Below, piece after piece: positions 6,343 through 10,413 of a DNA stretch of 10,413 bases. The stretch spans positions 1 through 10,413 of the forward strand of contig CAJQOF010000137.1 in NCBI GenBank assembly GCA_905479855.1, read 5' to 3'. The notes beneath the pieces were generated by a model that saw nothing but the letters and a program-made list of their open reading frames with translations, made no database searches and had not been told where the DNA came from. Source of the DNA: an uncultured Cytophagales bacterium. GTDB taxonomy: Bacteria > Bacteroidota > Bacteroidia > Cytophagales > Amoebophilaceae. The translations under genes were made by a program, and so were the position numbers. How positions within the stretch are numbered: the first letter of the stretch is position 1; the number at the start of each line of letters is the position of its first letter.

Positions 6343-7413
6343 ATGAGAATAGCCAACCCCATTTACGATGTTGTTTTCAAGTACTTGATGGACGACCCCA
6401 AGAGCGCGAAGTTGCTTTTAGGGGAAATCCTGCAAGAAGAGATTGTGCAACTAGACTTTTTGCCGCAAGAGAGCACCTTCCAAATTGACGAAAAGGCGTT
6501 CAAAGACCTGCCATCGTCCATTCAAGATGAAATTAAACAAGGGGGCCAACTCAATGTTTACCTGCAGCGCATGGACTTCACCGCTACGATTAAGACAAGC
6601 AAAGGTGAGGAAAAGAAAGTCATTATAGAGATTCAGAAAGCAAGATACTGGGCACAAATCCAGCGTTTTCGGCGGTATTTGGGCAATGCCTACCTGCAGC
6701 AAGATGCAGATGGAAAAGACCGGCCAATTATTGCTATTTATTTCTTAGGAGATACATTAGAGGCTATCTCGGCGCCGGTTGTAAGGGTGGAGAACCGACT
6801 TATGGATGTTCTCCTTGGCACAGAACTACCACTGCCCAAAGGAGAAGCGTTTGTTGACTTGTTGATGCACCAAGGCATCATCATCCAGATCCCTTATTTA
6901 GAAAATGCTCATCGCTGCAAGTTGGAGGAATTCTTGGCCGTTTTTGAACAAAAAAGAGCGGTAAAAGGCAACCGGCATTTCTTAGAGTTTGATCCGGAAA
7001 CGTACCCCAAAGAATACCGTGCTGTAATGCGTCGTTTAGAACGTGCAGTCTGTGATAGTGACTTGCAGAGAAATATGGAGCTGGAAGATGAAGTACAAGA
7101 GGTGTTTGCAACACTCGACAAAAAGTTGGAAGATGAACGGAGAGACGGGCTAGAAAAAGACAATAAGATTGAAAAACAGTCTCAAGTGATTGAAGAGAAG
7201 GACCAGGTGATTGAAGAGAAGGATCAAGCATTGAAAGAGCAGTCTAATACTTTAAAAAAGCAATCTGAAGCATTAGAGAAGAAAAACCGGGCGATTACTA
7301 ATTACGTTCTAATGCTACACCGTTCGGGAACGAATATGGAGAAAATAATGCAAGAGACAGGCCTTTCCCACGATGAGATTAAAACAGTCATGGAACAAGA
7401 AAAAAACCCGTGA
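6343..7413 (+). CDS. Rpn-family PD-(D/E)XK nuclease / transposase-like protein with coiled-coil tail
   Basis: Relatives are annotated as recombination-promoting nuclease (Rpn) or PD-(D/E)XK family transposase. E. coli RpnA-E are DNA endonucleases that raise RecA-independent recombination and have been linked to phage defence; the role of this copy is unknown. The 356-residue protein begins MRIANPIYDVVFKYLMDD, the usual N-terminus. The predicted active site is D78 in MDFTATI with E96 and Q98 in IIEIQKA; E-x-Q in place of E-x-K is typical of this family. The middle part (about 130-240) resembles family members. Residues 281-315 are five heptads forming a predicted coiled coil, followed by a short helix-turn-helix-like end (SGTNMEKIMQETGLSHDEI). 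I start at ATG 6343; an in-frame GTG at 6313 would add ten unconserved residues. It lies between the peroxiredoxin and efp on the same strand, as a single accessory gene. Confidence 0.88.
   Translation: MRIANPIYDVVFKYLMDDPKSAKLLLGEILQEEIVQLDFLPQESTFQIDEKAFKDLPSSIQDEIKQGGQLNVYLQRMDFTATIKTSKGEEKKVIIEIQKARYWAQIQRFRRYLGNAYLQQDADGKDRPIIAIYFLGDTLEAISAPVVRVENRLMDVLLGTELPLPKGEAFVDLLMHQGIIIQIPYLENAHRCKLEEFLAVFEQKRAVKGNRHFLEFDPETYPKEYRAVMRRLERAVCDSDLQRNMELEDEVQEVFATLDKKLEDERRDGLEKDNKIEKQSQVIEEKDQVIEEKDQALKEQSNTLKKQSEALEKKNRAITNYVLMLHRSGTNMEKIMQETGLSHDEIKTVMEQEKNP
7183..7287 (+). repeat. Five tandem 21-bp heptad-coding units in the Rpn gene
   Basis: The units encode QVIEEKD, QVIEEKD, QALKEQS, NTLKKQS and EALEKKN. 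Units 1 (7183-7203) and 2 (7204-7224) differ at only 2 of 21 bases, both synonymous, suggesting a recent duplication. The others are more diverged. Each unit is seven codons, so copy-number change would keep the frame and lengthen or shorten the coiled coil. Confidence 0.8.
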
Positions 7414-7416
7414 TGG

Positions 7417-7449
7417 TTGAGCCCCTCTCTTAGCTGCATGGTATATTTA
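7417..7449 (+). promoter_or_regulatory. Putative Bacteroidota promoter of efp-accB
   Basis: TTG at 7417-7419 and TATATTTA at 7442-7449 are separated by 22 nt, within the spacing reported for Bacteroidota -33 and -7 elements. The second box matches TAnnTTTG at all fixed positions but the last, and is followed by CAGCC. It lies 29 nt before the EF-P ATG and just after the Rpn stop codon, so efp and accB can be expressed independently of the Rpn gene. Confidence 0.4.
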
Positions 7450-7478
7450 CAGCCGACCCGAAAATAGACAAACAAGAA

Positions 7479-8045
7479 ATGGCGAATACAAGTGATTTTA
7501 AAAATGGACTGTGCATTAAATTCAACAACAACCTTTATAACATTGTAGAGTTCCAACACGTAAAGCCAGGAAAAGGGGGGGCTTTTGTCCGTACCAAGCT
7601 CAAGAATTTAACCTCTGGCAAAGTCATTGAGAATACCTTTAACGCAGGCGTCAAGATAGATGTCGTTAGGGTAGAGCAGCGGCCTCACCAGTTTCTCTAC
7701 CAAGATGGTGTAGACTATCACTTTATGGACGGCGGCTCTTTCGAGCAAATTGTGTTGGAAGCATCGTTGATTAACGCGCCCAAACTGCTCAAAGAGGGCC
7801 AGGAAGTTACCATTCTCTTTCACCAAGAGAGTGAAAAACCGCTCAACTGCGAGCTACCGCCCTTTGTGGAGCTGGCAGTAACGTATACAGAGCCTGGATT
7901 TAGGGGAGATACGGCGACCAAGACACTCAAGCCCGCTACGCTAGAAACAGGCATGCAGATTCAAGTACCCTTATTTATTGATAATGGGGACAGGCTCAAG
8001 GTTGATACCCGCATAAACGGTTATGTAGAGCGGATAAAAAAATAA
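7479..8045 (+). CDS. efp: Translation elongation factor P
   Basis: EF-P enters the E site of ribosomes stalled at consecutive prolines and promotes peptide-bond formation. The protein is 188 residues, the standard length. It has the N-terminal KOW-like domain (about 1-64) and two OB-fold domains. The tip loop is VKPGKGGAFVRTK, with Lys32 at the position that is lysylated by EpmA/EpmB in many bacteria; whether this host modifies it cannot be seen. The signature segment ELPPFVELAVTYTEPGFRGDTATKTLKPATLETG is near-canonical, with NGYVERIKK at the C-terminus. The start is ATG 7479, preceded by AT-rich sequence (ACAAACAAGAA) with no strong Shine-Dalgarno. accB follows after 3 bp, so the two are certainly co-transcribed. 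Confidence 0.97.
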   Translation: MANTSDFKNGLCIKFNNNLYNIVEFQHVKPGKGGAFVRTKLKNLTSGKVIENTFNAGVKIDVVRVEQRPHQFLYQDGVDYHFMDGGSFEQIVLEASLINAPKLLKEGQEVTILFHQESEKPLNCELPPFVELAVTYTEPGFRGDTATKTLKPATLETGMQIQVPLFIDNGDRLKVDTRINGYVERIKK

Positions 8046-8048
8046 ACT

Positions 8049-8504
8049 ATGAAAATAAAAGAGATAGAAGGGCTAATTGACTTTATTGCCAAGTCTGGGC
8101 TAGAAGAGGTAAATATAGAGACAGAGCAAGTTAAGCTGGCTGTAAAGAGGAATACAGCCGTTGTGCACACAATGGCCCCAGCAACCACTGGCACCCCGAT
8201 GGGGGCTCCTAGCCAAGCAACAAAGCCGGCCGAAGAAGCTGCTAACGGGCCCGAAGAAAGCAACCATATCGCATTTAAGTCCCCCATGGTAGGTACCTTC
8301 TACCGCTCATCTGGCCCAGAGGTGGGTGCCTTTGTCAAGGTCGGGGACACCATAAAGCCAGGGCAAAAGCTCTGCATTATAGAGGCGATGAAGCTCTTCA
8401 ATGAGATAGAAGCCGACGTTGCAGGAACCATTGTCAAGATCTTGGTGGAGGATGCCTCTCCGGTAGAGTTTGACCAACCCCTCTTTCTGGTGGAACCTGC
8501 CTAG
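8049..8504 (+). CDS. accB: Acetyl-CoA carboxylase biotin carboxyl carrier protein (BCCP)
   Basis: AccB carries the biotin that AccC carboxylates and from which AccA/AccD transfer CO2 to acetyl-CoA, the first committed step of fatty-acid synthesis in the cytoplasm. The protein is 151 residues. The N-terminal helical region (MKIKEIEGLIDFIAKSGLEE) is typical. An Ala/Pro/Thr-rich flexible linker (about 40-75) leads to the biotinyl domain with SPMVGTFYRS, and the biotin-accepting Lys115 lies in EAMKLFNEI. The domain is complete to the C-terminal LFLVEPA. The ATG at 8049 follows the efp stop by 3 bp, so translation may be coupled. In many Bacteroidota accC follows directly. Here the next gene is on the opposite strand, so AccC must be encoded elsewhere or outside this window. 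Confidence 0.97.
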   Translation: MKIKEIEGLIDFIAKSGLEEVNIETEQVKLAVKRNTAVVHTMAPATTGTPMGAPSQATKPAEEAANGPEESNHIAFKSPMVGTFYRSSGPEVGAFVKVGDTIKPGQKLCIIEAMKLFNEIEADVAGTIVKILVEDASPVEFDQPLFLVEPA

Positions 8505-8552
8505 GGACGCCATCCCCAGCTAAAGATGATGGCCCTGAAGATGGAGGTGGTT

Positions 8553-8574
8553 GGGGTGGTAGTGGTTACACCCC
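8553..8574. terminator. Weak hairpin between converging accB and ABC-F genes
   Basis: GGGGTG (8553-8558) pairs with CACCCC (8569-8574) around a 10-nt loop. The stop codon of the minus-strand ABC-F gene lies partly inside it. On the plus strand it is followed by CCCATTTTGCTTTT, a poor T-tract, so termination for accB is possible but unproven. No other terminator is visible in the 61-bp convergent gap. Confidence 0.25.
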
Positions 8575-10173
8575 CCCATTTTGCTTTTGCCAATAAGCAT
8601 ATTCGTCGTAGGTACCAGGATATTCTTTGATCTTGAGGTCTTCTATATACCAAACTTTGGTGGCTACGCGGGCCACAAAGTGGCGGTCATGCGAAACGAG
8701 GAGGCAAGTACCGGCGTATTGCTCCAAGGTTTGCGCCAAAATATCAATAGAGATCATGTCCAAGTGGTTGGTAGGCTCATCCAGTAGCAGAAAGTTCGCC
8801 TCCGAGAGCAAAGTTTTGGCCAGTGCCACCCGCGACTTTTCACCCCCAGAAAGCACCCCAATCTTCTTAAACACATCATCCTTTTTAAACAAGAACATCC
8901 CCGCCGTAGTCCTCAACTCCGCCTCCGTCCTTACCGCTCCAGTGTTTTTGAGCTCCTCCAGTATCGTATTCTCCAGCTGCAGTGCTTCCAACTGATGTTG
9001 GGCAAAAAACGCCGAACAAACATTGTGGCCCAGGGTGCTCTCTCCACTATCCGCCGTCTCCTGGCCAGCAATTATCCGCAGCAGCGTAGATTTCCCCCTT
9101 CCATTGGCCCCAATCAGCGCAATCTTATCACCACGCTCTACCTTGGCACTCGCCTCCTTCAATATCTCTAGCGCGCCAAAAGCCTTGCTTAGATGGTCGA
9201 TGGTGGCCACTACCTTGCCGGCTTGCTGTTTGATAACGAAGTTGAACCTTACCATGGAAGAAGAATTCACCGTTTGCTCCACCTTATCCATGCGGCCCAG
9301 CGCCTTAACGCGAGACTGCACCTGCGTGGCTTTGCTGGCTTTAGAACGAAAGCGTTCTATAAAGACCTCTGTCTGCTTTATCTTCTTCTGCTGATTGGCA
9401 TAAGCATTCTGTTGCAGTGCCGCGCGTGTAATTTTTTCTTCTTCGTAAAAGCTATAGTTGCCCATGTATACGTGCAGCTGCTGCTGGGTAACCTCTACCG
9501 TCTTGGTAACCACCTGGTCTAGGAAGCTACGATCGTGCGAAACCGCAATAAAGGCGCTGTTATAGCTTTGGAGATAATTCTCTACCCACTGAATAGACGT
9601 AATGTCCAGGTGGTTGGTAGGCTCATCCAGTAGCAGTATAGAAGGCTTTTGGAGCAAGAGCTTGGCCAACATCACCCGCATGCGCCATCCCCCAGAAAAT
9701 TCATCGAGCGGCCGCTCTAGGTCTAAGGTAGAAAAACCCATCCCCTCTAGCACCGCATCTGTTTTGGCCTGGAGTTCATACCCTCCCAGGTGCTCAAACT
9801 TCTCTTGCAACCCCGCCAATTGGTCTACCAAGTCATCATGATAATTCACCTCCATCTGGTGCAGCACCTTCTCTATCTTCTTCTGTACAGCCACAGCTTC
9901 CGCAAAAGCCATCATGGCCACACTACGAATGCTATCATTCGTTTGGTAAGAGAGCAAGTCCTGGTTCAGGAAGCCAATGGTACAGTCCTTTCGTTGGCTA
10001 ATAGAACCCTTATCAGCCGTTAAGTCCCTAGTAATCAACCGTAGCAACGTGGACTTCCCCGTGCCGTTGAGCCCCACCAACCCAATCTTATCTTTGGGCT
10101 TAATGTGCAAAGAAGCGTCCGAATAAAGCGCTCTGGTCCCTATCTTGTAGGTTAAATCATTGATTACGATCAT
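8566..10173 (-). CDS. ABC-F family ATPase (duplicated ATP-binding cassette, translation-associated)
   Basis: ABC-F proteins have no membrane domain. They bind the ribosomal E site and rescue stalled or antibiotic-arrested ribosomes. From ATG 10173 the protein is 535 residues. NBD1 has Walker A GLNGTGKST (34-42), signature FSGGW (159-162) and LLLLDEPTNHLD. Next comes a Lys/Gln/Ala-rich interdomain linker (EEEKITRAALQQNAYANQQKK...SKASKATQVQSR). NBD2 has GANGRGKST (355-363), signature LSGGE (441-444) and a second LLLDEPTNHLD with VSHDRHF. It ends soon after NBD2 (YPGTYDEYAYWQ), without the C-terminal coiled coil of Uup, so it is closer to YbiT/EttA-like members. An in-frame TTG at 10275 would add 34 unconserved residues. 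Upstream on its strand, TACATTTA (10188-10181) resembles a -7 box but lies so close to the ATG that the leader would be only a few nucleotides. The exact subfamily, and whether it confers antibiotic resistance, cannot be decided. Confidence 0.93.
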   Translation of the reverse strand: MIVINDLTYKIGTRALYSDASLHIKPKDKIGLVGLNGTGKSTLLRLITRDLTADKGSISQRKDCTIGFLNQDLLSYQTNDSIRSVAMMAFAEAVAVQKKIEKVLHQMEVNYHDDLVDQLAGLQEKFEHLGGYELQAKTDAVLEGMGFSTLDLERPLDEFSGGWRMRVMLAKLLLQKPSILLLDEPTNHLDITSIQWVENYLQSYNSAFIAVSHDRSFLDQVVTKTVEVTQQQLHVYMGNYSFYEEEKITRAALQQNAYANQQKKIKQTEVFIERFRSKASKATQVQSRVKALGRMDKVEQTVNSSSMVRFNFVIKQQAGKVVATIDHLSKAFGALEILKEASAKVERGDKIALIGANGRGKSTLLRIIAGQETADSGESTLGHNVCSAFFAQHQLEALQLENTILEELKNTGAVRTEAELRTTAGMFLFKKDDVFKKIGVLSGGEKSRVALAKTLLSEANFLLLDEPTNHLDMISIDILAQTLEQYAGTCLLVSHDRHFVARVATKVWYIEDLKIKEYPGTYDEYAYWQKQNGGV

Positions 10174-10299
10174 CGTTGTATAAATGTATTGGGGGCCCAA
10201 AAGCGGCACATAAGGGAGCACCGCTGTTTTGCAGGGCGTTCTGTTGTACGTGGGGCACGAAGTAAAAGAAAACAAAGCTACCTATAATTCAAGCAGCCT

Positions 10300-10327
10300 A
10301 AAAACGCGCGGCACATTTGCTCCGCGC
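10300..10327 (-). terminator. Rho-independent terminator for a minus-strand gene beyond the right edge
   Basis: On the minus strand GCGCGG, a 10-nt loop and CCGCGC form a perfect six-pair G/C stem, followed by G and five T residues. On the plus strand no T-run follows, so it points leftwards. It would end a transcript entering from the right and isolate it from the ABC-F gene. The upstream gene itself is not recognisable: all three minus frames to the edge are short and unlike any family I know. Confidence 0.5.
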
Positions 10328-10413
10328 AGTGCAGCCGTTCTGGCATGATGCTACCACGCTTGGCAGGCAGCTCTTTTATAACACCACAACTGTTGAATGC
10401 TCCTTTTTTTGAG

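Noticed and set aside
6343..7413. Rpn gene as part of an insertion sequence
   Set aside because: Despite the transposase-like family name, I see no flanking inverted repeats or target-site duplication around it.
8542..8592. Gly-rich reading frame after accB (GGGWGGSGY-like)
   Set aside because: It is too short, has no start of its own and overlaps the ABC-F stop; it looks like a by-product of the G-rich junction rather than a gene fragment.

Overview
The window looks like chromosome from a member of the Bacteroidota. The evidence is a LolC/E-type permease, a NamZ (DUF1343) lipoprotein, a Bacteroidota-style 2-Cys peroxiredoxin, a close efp-accB pair, an ABC-F protein of the short Bacteroidota type, -7 boxes resembling TAnnTTTG, and almost no Shine-Dalgarno sequences. 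Two PD-(D/E)XK nuclease families are also present (the AAA-ATPase-like/DUF1703 type and the Rpn type). Both are often expanded in host-associated Bacteroidota such as Amoebophilus and relatives. By eye the base composition is near half GC, higher than the known Amoebophilus and Cardinium genomes, so I do not name a genus.

Layout, left to right. Positions 1-395 (minus) hold the N-terminal 131 codons of an FtsX/LolC-E family permease that begins at TTG and runs off the left edge. It is divergent from namZ (473-1633, plus), a probable lipoprotein exo-N-acetylmuramidase. NamZ converges on a DUF1703 ATPase/nuclease (1671-3473, minus). That gene lies 45 bp behind a fused ABC exporter half-transporter (3519-5273, minus). 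A 309-bp divergent gap (5274-5582), with one stable hairpin and no gene I can support, separates the exporter from a peroxiredoxin (5583-6218, plus). Then come an Rpn-family nuclease with a heptad-repeat tail (6343-7413, plus), efp (7479-8045) and accB (8049-8504). accB converges on an ABC-F ATPase (8566-10173, minus). The right edge has a probable terminator for a minus-strand gene outside the window.

How the genes relate. Most are housekeeping functions: envelope lipoprotein sorting, peptidoglycan recycling, export, peroxide removal, relief of ribosome stalling (EF-P, ABC-F) and fatty-acid synthesis (AccB). efp and accB are almost certainly one operon. The two nuclease genes are the accessory element of the region, each lying beside or between conserved genes. 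I see no insertion sequence, CRISPR array, tRNA, rRNA or phage gene. I found no convincing new multi-gene system. The most interesting points are the two nucleases, an A8 run between the catalytic residues of one of them, the 21-bp coiled-coil repeat in the other, the absence of accC after accB, and a 15-bp motif shared by the upstream regions of two minus-strand genes.
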